Part shown: positions 24,629 through 35,019 of the stretch, piece by piece
How positions within the stretch are numbered: position 1 is the first letter of the stretch
Layout of the letters: every line of letters begins with the position of its first letter
NCBI GenBank assembly: GCA_031082225.1
Contig: JAVHLG010000004.1
Location: 1-64,000, forward strand
Source of the DNA: Desulfovibrionaceae bacterium
GTDB taxonomy: Bacteria; Desulfobacterota; Desulfovibrionia; Desulfovibrionales; Desulfovibrionaceae
DNA: 64,000 nt
Direction of reading: 5' to 3'
The notes under the pieces: model-generated
Told to the model about the DNA's origin: nothing
What the model saw: only the letters and a program-made list of their open reading frames with translations
The model's database searches: none
Position numbers and translations under genes: made by a program

Positions 24629-27600
24629 GTGGGACATGACCCTGGGCACGTCGTGCACGCCATCTGTTCGCAGAAGGAGAGCTTTATCGTCATCAAACGA
24701 GACGTGGGACTGACAGCACACACACGGAATGCGCCGGACCAAGGCTGGGATTCCGAATTGCTGCGTTCGGAACTGTTCAGCATCAAGCAACTGACGCTGC
24801 ACGCCGCCGATCTGGCCGGACGGCATGCCATCGATCCGCATCCGGGACCGGACAGGTTGTTGCCCCGACTGGCGGACAATGAGCGCGTCCTTTTGGCGGC
24901 GTATGACGTGGTGACGGCCGCAGCCACGCCGGGACAGCGGATCGTTCCGGCGGAGTCCTGGTTGCTCGACAACTTCTATCTCATCGAACAGCAGATCGTA
25001 CTGGCCCGGCGGCATCTGCCGCGCGGCTACAGTCGCCAGTTGCCGCGTTTGGCCGACGGCCCGTCGGCCGGGTTCCCCCGCATCTACGACCTGGCCTTGG
25101 AACTCATCTCCCACATGGACGGGCGTGTCGACAGCGACAACACCACCCAGTTCGTCGCCGCCTACCAGACCGTTTTGCCGCTGCGGCTGGGGGAGTTGTG
25201 GGCCTTCCCGATCATGCTGCAACTGGCCCTGCTGGAAAACCTTCGCCGTGTGGCCCTGCGCATCGCGCATCGCCGTGAGGAACTCGACTCGGCCATCGTC
25301 TGGGCGCAGCGTATGCTCGCCACGGCCGAGAAGGAACCGAAACAGCTCATCCAGGTGCTTGTCGAGTTCGCCGATGCCGATGTGCCGCTGACGGCCTCGT
25401 TCGTGGAGGAGTTTTACGCCCGGCTCCAGGCCCAGGGGGCCGTCATGGCCTTCATCCAGACCTGGGTCGAGCAGAAACTCCTTGAGCAGGGGGTGACCGC
25501 GACCCAATTGTCCGAGGCGGCCAGCCGCACCGCTGCGGCCAACCAGATCTCCATCGCCAACAGCATCGGGAGCCTGCGCTTCATCGGCTCGACGGACTGG
25601 AAGGTGTTCGTCGAATCCCTAAGCGTCGTCGAGCAGACCTTGCGCGAAGACCCCGTCGGGCTGCATGCCGATCAGGATTTCGCCACCCGCGACCGGTATC
25701 GGCATGTCATTGAGGACGTGGCCCGGGACAGCCCCCAAAGCGAACCGGACGTGGCCCGCCAGGCCGTCGCCCTGGCCCAGGCAGCGGCGAAGCGGCACGG
25801 CCTCGGGCATCGCGCCGCGCATGTCGGATACTATCTGGTCGACAATGGACGCCCCCTGCTGGAGCGTGCGGCGGAGAGCCGGGCGACCTGGAAGACACGC
25901 CTTGGCCGGATAAGCCAGCCTGTCCGCCTGGGACTCTACCTCGGCCTCATCTTGAGCTTCACGGCGCTGGCGACCTGGGCGGCGGTCTTCTCCCTCAACG
26001 ACGCCGTAGCGGCGGACTGGCGGTCCTGGCTCCTGGCCGTCCTGGCCGGTGTCGGCGTCTCGGCCCTGGCCGTGTCGCTCACGAACCTCGCGGCCACCAT
26101 GGCCTTGCCGCCGCGGGCCTTGCCCCGGCTGGATTATTCGCAGGGCATCCCCCCCGGTCAGGCCACCATGGTGATCGTCCCCACCCTGCTTGGCGCGCCG
26201 CATGAGATCGACGCCCTCCTGGAGGCCCTGGAGATCCGCTATCTGGGCAATCGCGACCCGCACCTGTATTTCGCCCTGCTCACGGATTTTTCCGACGCCT
26301 CCGAGGCCGTCATGCCAGACGACGAGGCACTTGTGAGCCGGGTCCGGGCCGGGATCGAGGCCCTCAACGAGACCTACCGCGAGGATCGCCCGAACGTCTT
26401 TTTCCTGTTCCACCGGCCGCGGACGTGGAATCCCCACGAACGGACCTGGATGGGATATGAGCGCAAGCGGGGCAAGCTGGAGCAGTTCAACGCCGTGCTG
26501 CGCGGCGGGGCGAAATCCGCCTTTTCCCAGATCGTCGGGGATACGTCGCTGCTTGGCTCCATCCAGTACGTCATCACCCTGGATACCGACACCCAACTGC
26601 CCCGGGACACGGCCCGCAAGCTGATAGGGAATATCGCCCACCCCCTGAACCGGCCGGTCTACGACGCCGACGCAAGGCGCATCGTCGAAGGCTACGCCAT
26701 CCTGCAACCGCGTGTCTCGATAAGCCTGACCAGCGCGGGACAGTCGCGGTTCACCAGACTTTTCGCCGGAGACTCGGGCATCGATCCCTACACCCGCGAG
26801 GTGTCGGACGTGTACCAGGATCTGTTTGGCGAGGGCTCGTTTATCGGCAAGGGCATCTACGATGTGGACGCCTTCCGGCAGGCCCTAAGCGGGCGTTTTC
26901 CGGAGAACCTGGTCCTGAGCCACGACCTGCTGGAAAGCGGGTATGCCCGCTCGGCCCTGGTGACCGATGTGGACCTCATCGAGGAGCATCCGGCCAGTTA
27001 CGCCATGGAGGCCAGCCGCCGCCACCGCTGGGTGCGAGGTGACTGGCAGCTTGCGGGCTGGCTCTTTCCCCGCGTGCCCGGCCCTCCCGGGGCGGACGGG
27101 GCCAAATCGGCCGGGCGGCCAAACGCGCTCACGGCCTTGTCGGTGTGGAAACTCATCGACAACCTGCGGCGCAGCCTCGTGCCGCCGTCGCTTCTGGCCC
27201 TGCTGGCTGTGGGATGGACCCTCGGCCCGGGTCCGGTCTGGTTCTGGACGCTGATGGTGGCGGCCGTGCTCTTTCTGCCTGCCTTACTGGGGTTTATGCT
27301 TGATGTGATCCGAAGGCCCGAAGGGCGTTCCTGGCCGTCGCAGTTGATCCTGACCTGCCGATCCGCCGGACGTCCCATGGCCCTTTCCGGGCTGGAACTG
27401 GCCGCCTTGCCCTACGCCGCGATCATGAACCTGGATGCGATCATGCGTTCCGCAGTCCGCATGATTTTTACCAGGAAGGGACTCCTCAAGTGGCACACGA
27501 AATCCTATGCAACCCGGAACGCCTGTCGCACCCTGGCCGGGTTCTGCCTGGAGATGTGGTTCGCGTCCGCCCTGGCCGCAGCCCTGGCCCTGGTTCTGGC

Positions 27601-30600
27601 GGTCGGCAAACCGCATGACGTCGCGTATGCCGCCCCCGTCCTTCTGCTGTGGTTCGTGTCGCCGCTTCTGTGCTGGTGGATCAGTCTGCCGCTTCAGGCC
27701 CCGGCGCAGAGCCTGACCCTGGCCCAAAACGCGTTTTTGCGCGGGGCGGCCAGGAAGACCTGGCGGTATTTCGAGGACTTCGTCGGTCCGAAGGATAACT
27801 GGCTGCCGCCGGACAATTATCAGGAATATCCGGCGGAGATCCTGGCCTCGCGGACCTCGCCCACGAACATGGGCATGGCCCTTTTGGCGAACCTGGCCGC
27901 GTATGATTTCGGATACCTTGGGGCCGGGGAATTTTTGCAGCGTACCGAAAACACCCTGGCCGCCATGGATCGCCTGGAACGGTACCGGGGCCATTTCTAC
28001 AACTGGTACGACACGCGCACGGGGCAACCCCTTCGCCCGCAATACGTCTCCACGGTCGACAGCGGCAACCTCGTGGGCTGTCTGCTCACCTTGCAGGCCG
28101 GACTGACCGAGTTGAAAGGACAGCCGGTGTTGTCCGCCAGCGCTTTTGGGGGGCTTATGGACACCCTGCAGATGCTTGCCGAACAGTCGATTCCGGCCCG
28201 GACACCGGAACTCGCAGGCAAAATCGCGCTTCTGCGCGACGCCCTGCGCCCGCTGGCCCTGGCCGGACAGCCGCTGACCCTGGCGGCCGCCCACCGCGTG
28301 CTGGAGGAGATGTGCGGCGTGGGTGACGGCGTGGCGGCCCTGCTGCCCGGGGATGCCGCCAGCGACAGCCCTCTGTTGTATTGGGCCCATGCCTTCGACC
28401 GGCAAGCCCAGGCCCTGCACGACGAGTTGCGTCTGCTTTCGCCCGAGCCGGGGATTTTTGCCGACATTCCCACCCTGGCGGAACTGGCCGGGGCGAACGG
28501 CCGTGACGGCCAGCCCCCGGAAACCGGCGACAGCCCCATGCACGCCGCGTCTCCAGGTCATACTGCGGCCCGTCGTCTGGCCATGATCGACGCCCTGGCG
28601 GACCGCTGCCGCAGCCTGGCCATGATGGATTTCGAGTTTCTGTACGACACGTCCCGCAGCCTGCTGGCCATCGGCTACGACGTGGGCGAACGGCGCCGCG
28701 ACCCCTCCTGCTACGACCTGTTGGCGTCGGAGGCCCGTCTGACCAGCTTTGTGCTCATCGCCCAGGGGCAGATACCCCAGAAACATTGGTTTTCCCTGGG
28801 CCGCCTGCTGACAAGCCATGGCGGCGACGTGAGCCTCATTTCCTGGAGCGGCTCCATGTTCGAATACCTCATGCCGCAACTGGTCATGCCCAGCTTCCCG
28901 AGCACCCTGCTGGACCAGACCTGCAAGGCCGCCGTGTCGCGCCAGATCGAGTACGGTCGGCAACGCGCCGTGCCCTGGGGCATCTCCGAGTCCTGCTACA
29001 ACGCCACCGACGTGCAGCACGTCTACCAGTACCGGGCCTTCGGCGTGCCCGGCCTGGGATTCAAGCGCGGACTGGGCGACGATCTGGTCATCGCTCCCTA
29101 CGCCAGCGCCCTGGCCCTGATGGTCGCACCCCGGGAGGCCTGCCGCAATCTGCAACGGCTTTTCGCCAGCGGATTGCTCGGAACATACGGCTTTTACGAG
29201 GCCATCGACTACACGCCCTCGCGCGCCCCCCGGGACACGCACAGCGCCATTGTGCGGACATTCATGGCCCATCACCAGGGGATGAGCCTTTTGGCCTTTG
29301 CCCATGTCCTGCTGGCCCAGCCCATGCAACGCCGGTTCATGTCCGCCCCCTCCCTGCGGGCCACGGAGCTGCTTTTGCAGGAACGCCTGCCAAAAACCAG
29401 CGAGATGCTGCACCCCCATGCCGCCGAGGTGAGCGCCGCAGCGCATCCGCCCGCCGTGGACACGGGGTCGATCATGCGCGTTTTCACCGACCCGGACACC
29501 CGCCTGCCCGAGGTGCATCTGTTGTCCAACGGCAGGTACCACGTCATGACCACCAACGCCGGCGGCGGCTACAGCCGGTGGGGGGATCTGGCCGTGACCC
29601 GCTGGCGCGAGGATGTCACCTGCGACTGCTGGGGGACGTTCATCTATCTGCGCGACCGGGACACGGGGCGGTATTGGTCCACCGGATATCAACCCACGCT
29701 GTGCCAGGCCGATCACTATGAGGCGGCCTTCGTGCAGGGCCGTGCGGAATACCAGCGGCGCGACGCCTCCATCGAAACGCATACGGAGATGAGCGTCTCG
29801 CCGGAGGACGACGCCGAGATCCGCCGGGTCACGCTCACCAACCTGTCGTCGCGCACAAGGCGCGTGGAGGTGACCAGCTATGCCGAGGTGGTGCTGGCCC
29901 CGCTCAACGCCGATCTGGCCCACCGCGCCTTCAGCAACCTCTTTGTGCAGACCGAGATCCTGCCCGAGCGGCAGGCCATCCTGTGCACCCGCCGCCGCCG
30001 CACGCCGGACGAACCCACGCCGTGGATGTTTCATGTGCTGGCGGCCCCGGGTGTGAGCGCCGACGAGGTGTCCTACGAGACGGATCGGGCTGCGTTTGTC
30101 GGGCGGGGGCGCACGGCGGCCAACCCCGTGGCCCTGTCCGTCGGCGGGCAGACGGCCCTTTCGAATACCCAGGGGTCGGTGCTTGATCCCATCGTGTCCA
30201 TCCGCCGCACCATCACCCTCTCACCCGACGAATCGGCCACGGTGCAGATCATCACCGGCGTGGCCGACACCCGCCAGGCCGCCCTGGCCTTGATCGAAAA
30301 GTATTGCGACCGCCATTTCGTGGCCCGGGCCTTTGAAATGGCCTGGTTTCACAGCCAGGAGGTGCTGCGCAACCTGGGGGCGACCGAGGCCGACGCCCAG
30401 GTCTACGGCCGCCTGGCCAATTCCGTGGTGTACGGCAACGCCTTGCGCCGCGTCGCCCCGGGGGTCATCGCCCGCAACCAGCGCGGCCAGTCCGGCCTGT
30501 GGCATTTTGCCGTTTCAGGGGATCTGCCGATCATCCTGGTGCGCATCGGCGACATCGAGCGCATCGACATGGTGCGGCAGGCCCTGCAGGCCCATGCCTA

Positions 30601-33358
30601 TTGGCGGATAAAGGGCCTGGCCAGCGATCTGGTGATCTTAAACGAGGATTTTTCCGGCTACCGGGCGGTGTTGCAGGACCAGATCGTGGGGCTGATCAAC
30701 ACGGGCCCCGAGGCCCAGCTTCTCGACAAGCCGGGCGGTGTTTTCGTGCGCCGGGCCGAGGAACTCTCCGAGGAGGACCGGGTATTGTTTCAGACGGTGG
30801 CCAGGGTCGTGCTTACCGATGGTCCGGAGACGCTGGTCGAGCAGGTGGAACGCCGCACCACGGGACCACGCGTCTCGGACCGCCTGAAGCCGGTGCTGCC
30901 GCCGCCGCCCGAACCGGCCCGGGAGCTCGCCCGGCGCGAGCGCATTTTCTGCAATGGCCTGGGAGGGTTCACGCCCGACGGCCACGAATACGTGATCACC
31001 CTGGAGCCCGGTCAAAACACCCCCGCCCCGTGGTCCAACGTCATCGCCAGCGCGCATATCGGCACGGTGGTCAGCGAAGGCGGGAGCGCCTGCACCTGGG
31101 TGGAGAATGCCCACGAATTCCGGCTGACCACCTGGCACAACGACCCCGTAAGCGACGTCAGCGGCGAGGCCTTCTACATCCGCGACGAGGAGACCGGGGC
31201 GTTTTGGTCGCCCACGCCGCTGCCCGCCCGGGGCCGGACCGGATACGTGTGCCGACATGGGTTCGGCTACAGTGTGTTCGAGCATCGCGAGGCCGACATT
31301 TCCTCGGAACTGCATACCTATGTGGCCATGGACGCGCCGGTGAAGTTCGTGGCGGTCAAGCTGCGCAACCACTCCAAGCGCCCTCGCCGGTTGTCTTTGA
31401 CCGGCTATTGGGAGCTGGTTCTCGGCGAGTGGCGGCACGCCAACCTCATGCACATCGTCACCGAAACGGACCCGGAAAGCGGGGCGCTGTATGCCCGCAA
31501 CGCCTATGGCCGCGAATGCGCCGGGCGGGTGGTCTTCGTGCAGGTCAGCCAGCGGGAGCGGGTGGTCAGCGGCAACCGCACCGCATTCATCGGCCGCAAC
31601 GGCTCCCTGGCCAGCCCGGAGGCCATGCGCCGCACGCGTCTTTCGGGATCGACCGGCCCCGGCCTTGATCCCTGCGCCGCGATGCAGACCCGGATTGATC
31701 TGGCCGAGGGACAGGAACGCGAGATCGTGTTCATCATCGGCGCGGCCCGCAACACCGACGAGGCCCGGCATTTCATCCAGCGTTTCAGCGGCCTGGGCGG
31801 TGCGCGGCAGGCCCTGGAACAGGTGTGGGAATTCTGGAACCGGACCCTGGGGGCCATCCATGTGGAGACCCCGGACCCCGGCCTCGACGTGCTGGCCAAC
31901 GGCTGGCTGGTCTACCAGACCCTGTCGTGTCGGCTGTGGGGCCGCGCCGGTCCCTACCAGTCCGGCGGGGCCTACGGATTCCGGGATCAGTTGCAGGACG
32001 TCATGGCCCTGCTGCATGCGACGCCGTGGCTGGCCCGCGAGCATCTGGTGCGCTGCGCCGGGCGGCAATACCGCCAGGGCGACGTGCAGCACTGGTGGCA
32101 TCCGCCCAACGGGCAGGGCGTGCGCACGCATTTTTCCGACGACTACCTGTGGCTCCCCTATGCAGTCTGCCGGTATGTGGCGACCACGGGGGATACGGGG
32201 GTGCTCGACGAGATGGCGCCTTTCCTCGAAGGCCGGGAGCTCAATCCCCAGGAGGAGGCCTCCTTCGACCAGCCCCAATCTTCAAGCGAGGTAGCCACGC
32301 TCTATGAGCATTGCGTGCGGGCCATCTCCCACGGCCTGCGCTTCGGCGAACACCACCTGCCGCTTATGGGCTGCGGCGACTGGAATGACGGCATGAATCT
32401 CGTGGGTCGCGAGGGCCGGGGCGAGAGCGTCTGGCTGGGCTGGTTCCTGTATGAGAACCTCCAGTCGTTCGCGGGGCTTGCCCGCAGCCGGGGCGATATT
32501 GAGTTCGCCGCAGCCTGCGACGCCCAGGCCGCGACGCTTCGCGCCAACATGGAGGCCAACGCCTGGGACGGCGGCTGGTACCGGCGGGCCTATTTCGATG
32601 ACGGCACGCCCCTGGGCTCATCAATCAACGCCGAATGCCGGATCGATTCCATCAGCCAGAGCTGGGCGGTCATTTCCGGCGGCGGCGATCAAACGCGGGC
32701 CCGGCTGGCCATGGCCGCCGTGGACGAGCATCTGGTGCGCCGCCGGGAGGGGATCATCGCCCTGCTGGCCCCGCCTTTCGACACCTCAAACCTGGAGCCA
32801 GGATACATCAAGGGATACGTGCCCGGGGTGCGCGAAAACGGCGGCCACTACACCCACGCCGCGATATGGACCACCATGGCCTTCGCCATGATGGGAGAAC
32901 GGGAACGGGCCTGGGAGCTCTTCGCCATGCTTTGCCCCGTGCGGCATGCGAGCCACCCGGATCAGCTCGAACGCTACAAGGTCGAGCCCTACGTCATGAG
33001 CGCGGACATCTACGCCGCGCCGCCGCACACCGGACGGGGAGGATGGACCTGGTACACCGGGGCGGCGGGGTGGATGTACCGGTTGACCGTGGAGACGCTT
33101 TTGGGGCTCCGCCTGGAGGTGGACCGCCTGCATATCGCCCCGTGCATTCCCGCCCGTTGGGACTCGTATAAAATCCATTACCGTTTTCGCGAGACGTTTT
33201 ACCACATCACCCTGACCCGGGTCGGCGAGATTCCGCAGCGGGTCATCGGGGTGAGCGTGGACGGGACGGTTCCGCCGCAGGCCGTCCTGGACGGCGTGGG
33301 ACGGATATCGCTTGTGGACGACCGCCGGGATCACCACGTCCAGGTGGACCTGGGCTGA
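24629..33358 (+). CDS. ndvB: Cyclic beta-1,2-glucan synthase (NdvB/ChvB-like)
   Basis: A 2909-aa giant membrane enzyme, the usual size for NdvB. An N-terminal region of about 430 residues is followed by membrane helices (about 433-500), then a GT84 glycosyltransferase domain with TLDTDTQLPRD near 650, LSHDLLESG near 770 and RRHRWVRGDWQ near 797. More membrane helices lie at about 845-1030. A glycoamylase-like domain starts near 1332 (MDFEFLYDTSRSLLAIGYD; WGISESCYN). The C-terminal half has tandem GH94-type regions with SDDYLWLPYAV and the catalytic-type CGDWNDGMN near 2581. The enzyme primes, elongates, trims and cyclises beta-1,2-glucans that act in periplasmic osmoadaptation. GTG 24629 is the first start; GTG 24704 is possible. 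It lies alone between strong structures and is the largest cargo gene. Confidence 0.93.
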   Translation: MGHDPGHVVHAICSQKESFIVIKRDVGLTAHTRNAPDQGWDSELLRSELFSIKQLTLHAADLAGRHAIDPHPGPDRLLPRLADNERVLLAAYDVVTAAATPGQRIVPAESWLLDNFYLIEQQIVLARRHLPRGYSRQLPRLADGPSAGFPRIYDLALELISHMDGRVDSDNTTQFVAAYQTVLPLRLGELWAFPIMLQLALLENLRRVALRIAHRREELDSAIVWAQRMLATAEKEPKQLIQVLVEFADADVPLTASFVEEFYARLQAQGAVMAFIQTWVEQKLLEQGVTATQLSEAASRTAAANQISIANSIGSLRFIGSTDWKVFVESLSVVEQTLREDPVGLHADQDFATRDRYRHVIEDVARDSPQSEPDVARQAVALAQAAAKRHGLGHRAAHVGYYLVDNGRPLLERAAESRATWKTRLGRISQPVRLGLYLGLILSFTALATWAAVFSLNDAVAADWRSWLLAVLAGVGVSALAVSLTNLAATMALPPRALPRLDYSQGIPPGQATMVIVPTLLGAPHEIDALLEALEIRYLGNRDPHLYFALLTDFSDASEAVMPDDEALVSRVRAGIEALNETYREDRPNVFFLFHRPRTWNPHERTWMGYERKRGKLEQFNAVLRGGAKSAFSQIVGDTSLLGSIQYVITLDTDTQLPRDTARKLIGNIAHPLNRPVYDADARRIVEGYAILQPRVSISLTSAGQSRFTRLFAGDSGIDPYTREVSDVYQDLFGEGSFIGKGIYDVDAFRQALSGRFPENLVLSHDLLESGYARSALVTDVDLIEEHPASYAMEASRRHRWVRGDWQLAGWLFPRVPGPPGADGAKSAGRPNALTALSVWKLIDNLRRSLVPPSLLALLAVGWTLGPGPVWFWTLMVAAVLFLPALLGFMLDVIRRPEGRSWPSQLILTCRSAGRPMALSGLELAALPYAAIMNLDAIMRSAVRMIFTRKGLLKWHTKSYATRNACRTLAGFCLEMWFASALAAALALVLAVGKPHDVAYAAPVLLLWFVSPLLCWWISLPLQAPAQSLTLAQNAFLRGAARKTWRYFEDFVGPKDNWLPPDNYQEYPAEILASRTSPTNMGMALLANLAAYDFGYLGAGEFLQRTENTLAAMDRLERYRGHFYNWYDTRTGQPLRPQYVSTVDSGNLVGCLLTLQAGLTELKGQPVLSASAFGGLMDTLQMLAEQSIPARTPELAGKIALLRDALRPLALAGQPLTLAAAHRVLEEMCGVGDGVAALLPGDAASDSPLLYWAHAFDRQAQALHDELRLLSPEPGIFADIPTLAELAGANGRDGQPPETGDSPMHAASPGHTAARRLAMIDALADRCRSLAMMDFEFLYDTSRSLLAIGYDVGERRRDPSCYDLLASEARLTSFVLIAQGQIPQKHWFSLGRLLTSHGGDVSLISWSGSMFEYLMPQLVMPSFPSTLLDQTCKAAVSRQIEYGRQRAVPWGISESCYNATDVQHVYQYRAFGVPGLGFKRGLGDDLVIAPYASALALMVAPREACRNLQRLFASGLLGTYGFYEAIDYTPSRAPRDTHSAIVRTFMAHHQGMSLLAFAHVLLAQPMQRRFMSAPSLRATELLLQERLPKTSEMLHPHAAEVSAAAHPPAVDTGSIMRVFTDPDTRLPEVHLLSNGRYHVMTTNAGGGYSRWGDLAVTRWREDVTCDCWGTFIYLRDRDTGRYWSTGYQPTLCQADHYEAAFVQGRAEYQRRDASIETHTEMSVSPEDDAEIRRVTLTNLSSRTRRVEVTSYAEVVLAPLNADLAHRAFSNLFVQTEILPERQAILCTRRRRTPDEPTPWMFHVLAAPGVSADEVSYETDRAAFVGRGRTAANPVALSVGGQTALSNTQGSVLDPIVSIRRTITLSPDESATVQIITGVADTRQAALALIEKYCDRHFVARAFEMAWFHSQEVLRNLGATEADAQVYGRLANSVVYGNALRRVAPGVIARNQRGQSGLWHFAVSGDLPIILVRIGDIERIDMVRQALQAHAYWRIKGLASDLVILNEDFSGYRAVLQDQIVGLINTGPEAQLLDKPGGVFVRRAEELSEEDRVLFQTVARVVLTDGPETLVEQVERRTTGPRVSDRLKPVLPPPPEPARELARRERIFCNGLGGFTPDGHEYVITLEPGQNTPAPWSNVIASAHIGTVVSEGGSACTWVENAHEFRLTTWHNDPVSDVSGEAFYIRDEETGAFWSPTPLPARGRTGYVCRHGFGYSVFEHREADISSELHTYVAMDAPVKFVAVKLRNHSKRPRRLSLTGYWELVLGEWRHANLMHIVTETDPESGALYARNAYGRECAGRVVFVQVSQRERVVSGNRTAFIGRNGSLASPEAMRRTRLSGSTGPGLDPCAAMQTRIDLAEGQEREIVFIIGAARNTDEARHFIQRFSGLGGARQALEQVWEFWNRTLGAIHVETPDPGLDVLANGWLVYQTLSCRLWGRAGPYQSGGAYGFRDQLQDVMALLHATPWLAREHLVRCAGRQYRQGDVQHWWHPPNGQGVRTHFSDDYLWLPYAVCRYVATTGDTGVLDEMAPFLEGRELNPQEEASFDQPQSSSEVATLYEHCVRAISHGLRFGEHHLPLMGCGDWNDGMNLVGREGRGESVWLGWFLYENLQSFAGLARSRGDIEFAAACDAQAATLRANMEANAWDGGWYRRAYFDDGTPLGSSINAECRIDSISQSWAVISGGGDQTRARLAMAAVDEHLVRRREGIIALLAPPFDTSNLEPGYIKGYVPGVRENGGHYTHAAIWTTMAFAMMGERERAWELFAMLCPVRHASHPDQLERYKVEPYVMSADIYAAPPHTGRGGWTWYTGAAGWMYRLTVETLLGLRLEVDRLHIAPCIPARWDSYKIHYRFRETFYHITLTRVGEIPQRVIGVSVDGTVPPQAVLDGVGRISLVDDRRDHHVQVDLG

Positions 33359-33464
33359 TGGTCCGGGGCCTGGCCGAAGCGTCTTGCCAGGGAGGCGGAA
33401 ATCGGCATATTCCTTGCGTACTCCCTGGCCCACACCATTACTGCCTGCGTGAGGTCCGCCAACC

Positions 33465-34961
33465 ATGAACGCCCTTCTGGTCTATCCCGCCTATCCGGAC
33501 ACGTTTTGGAGTTTCAAGCACGTCCTGCCGTTTGTGGCCAAAAAAGCGGCCTTTCCGCCCCTGGGCCTGCTCACGGTGGCCGCCATGCTGCCGCCGTCCT
33601 GGGAAAAACGGCTCGTGGACGTCAATGTCGCCCCCCTTGGCGAGGCCGATCTGGCCTGGGCCGACGTGGTCCTGGTCAGCGCCATGCTCGTCCAGACGCC
33701 AAGCGCCCGGGACATCATCGCCCGGGCCAAGGCTGCGGGCAAACGGGTGGTCGCGGGGGGCCCGGCCTTCTTAGCCCAGCCCGGGCGTTTCCCCGGGGTG
33801 GACCATTTCATCCTGGGCGAGGCCGAAGACATCCTGCCGACGTTTCTTGAGGATTTGCAGCAGGGCCGCGCCAGGCAGGTCTACGAGGCCGCCGGGCAGC
33901 CCGATCTCGGGTCCACGCCACTGCCCCTGTGGAAACTGGTGAACTTCAAGCATTACGTGTCCATGTCCGTGCAGTATTCGCGCGGCTGCCCCTTCGACTG
34001 CGAATTTTGCGGCATCGTGGCCATGAACGGGCGGCGGCCCCGGGTCAAAAGCCCGCAGCAGATGCTTCGCGAACTGCAAAGCCTCTACGACGCTGACTGG
34101 CGGGACACGGTCTTTATCGTGGACGACAACTTCATCGGCAATCTGGCCCACGTCAAAGAGTTCCTGCCGCTTTTGGCGGCCTGGCAGAGAAAGCGCGGCT
34201 ATCCCTACAAGTTCATGACCGAGGCCAGCGTCAATCTCGCGCAGGACGTAACGCTCATGCGCATGATGAGCGCGGCCAATTTCCACAAGGTTTTCATCGG
34301 CATCGAGACCCCGTCTGTGGAGAGCCTGAAGGAATGCGGGAAAAACCAGAACGTGGCCACGGATTTCGCCAGCGCCGTGCGCACCATCCATCAGCATGGC
34401 ATGCAGGTCATGGGCGGTTTCATCGTGGGATTTGACCACGATACGCCGTCGATTTTCGAGCAGCAGATCCGGTTCATTCAGGACATCGGGGTGGTTACGG
34501 CCATGGTCGGCGTGCTTAACGCCCTGCCGCAGACCCGGTTGTGGCGACGCCTTCAGGCCGAGGATCGTCTGGTCGGGGAGATGAGCGGGGAAAACACGGA
34601 CGCCAGCCTAAACTTCATTCCCAGAATGGGCCGTGAGACGCTGCTTGAAGGCTATAAACAACTCCTTGGCGTGATCTATTCCCCGAAAAAATACTACCAG
34701 CGTATCAACACCTTCCTGGCCGCCTACAACCCCACGGCGCGGGGGAAGATCATCTCCGCCGAGGTGTTGGCCTTCGCGCGCAGCATGTGGTCCGTCGGCG
34801 TGGTCTCAAGCGCCCGCTTCGCGTATTGGAGGCTCATGTTCAAAACCCTGGCGACCAAACGCAAGGCCTTTCCCGTGGCCGTGGAACTGGCGATCCTCGG
34901 CCTGCACTTCGAGCGCGTGGCCCGCCGGGTGCTCCGCGTCGACACCGAGCCTGAGACGTAA
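33465..34961 (+). CDS. B12-binding-domain radical SAM protein (DUF4070)
   Basis: A 498-aa protein. Residues 1-140 form a cobalamin-binding Rossmann domain (FPPLGLLTVAAMLP, then VVAGGPAF and FILGEAED). The radical SAM motif is GCPFDCEFCG at about residues 174-183 (C175, C179, C182), followed by the TIM-barrel segments VDDNFIGN, IGIETPS and FIVGFDHD. The C-terminal 150 residues match the DUF4070 tail (YSPKKYYQRI). Relatives methylate or rearrange lipids and other small molecules, for instance hopanoid enzymes. The substrate here is unknown. It is 106 bp downstream of ndvB on the same strand and converges with the histidine kinase gene. An envelope lipid or glycan modification role would fit its neighbours. 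Confidence 0.88.
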   Translation: MNALLVYPAYPDTFWSFKHVLPFVAKKAAFPPLGLLTVAAMLPPSWEKRLVDVNVAPLGEADLAWADVVLVSAMLVQTPSARDIIARAKAAGKRVVAGGPAFLAQPGRFPGVDHFILGEAEDILPTFLEDLQQGRARQVYEAAGQPDLGSTPLPLWKLVNFKHYVSMSVQYSRGCPFDCEFCGIVAMNGRRPRVKSPQQMLRELQSLYDADWRDTVFIVDDNFIGNLAHVKEFLPLLAAWQRKRGYPYKFMTEASVNLAQDVTLMRMMSAANFHKVFIGIETPSVESLKECGKNQNVATDFASAVRTIHQHGMQVMGGFIVGFDHDTPSIFEQQIRFIQDIGVVTAMVGVLNALPQTRLWRRLQAEDRLVGEMSGENTDASLNFIPRMGRETLLEGYKQLLGVIYSPKKYYQRINTFLAAYNPTARGKIISAEVLAFARSMWSVGVVSSARFAYWRLMFKTLATKRKAFPVAVELAILGLHFERVARRVLRVDTEPET

Positions 34962-35019
34962 GCGGGGGAGGGCGCATCCCCGGATGGTTCCCGAATGGAC
35001 GAAACGGCCCGGCCCGTCC

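Noticed and set aside
27284..30034. 916-codon minus-strand ORF opposite ndvB, and similar long antisense ORFs (for example 4125-6395 and 18717-20924)
   Set aside because: They lie opposite strongly supported genes, have shadow-type composition (Gly/Arg/His/Gln rich) and no domains; long antisense frames are normal in GC-rich DNA.
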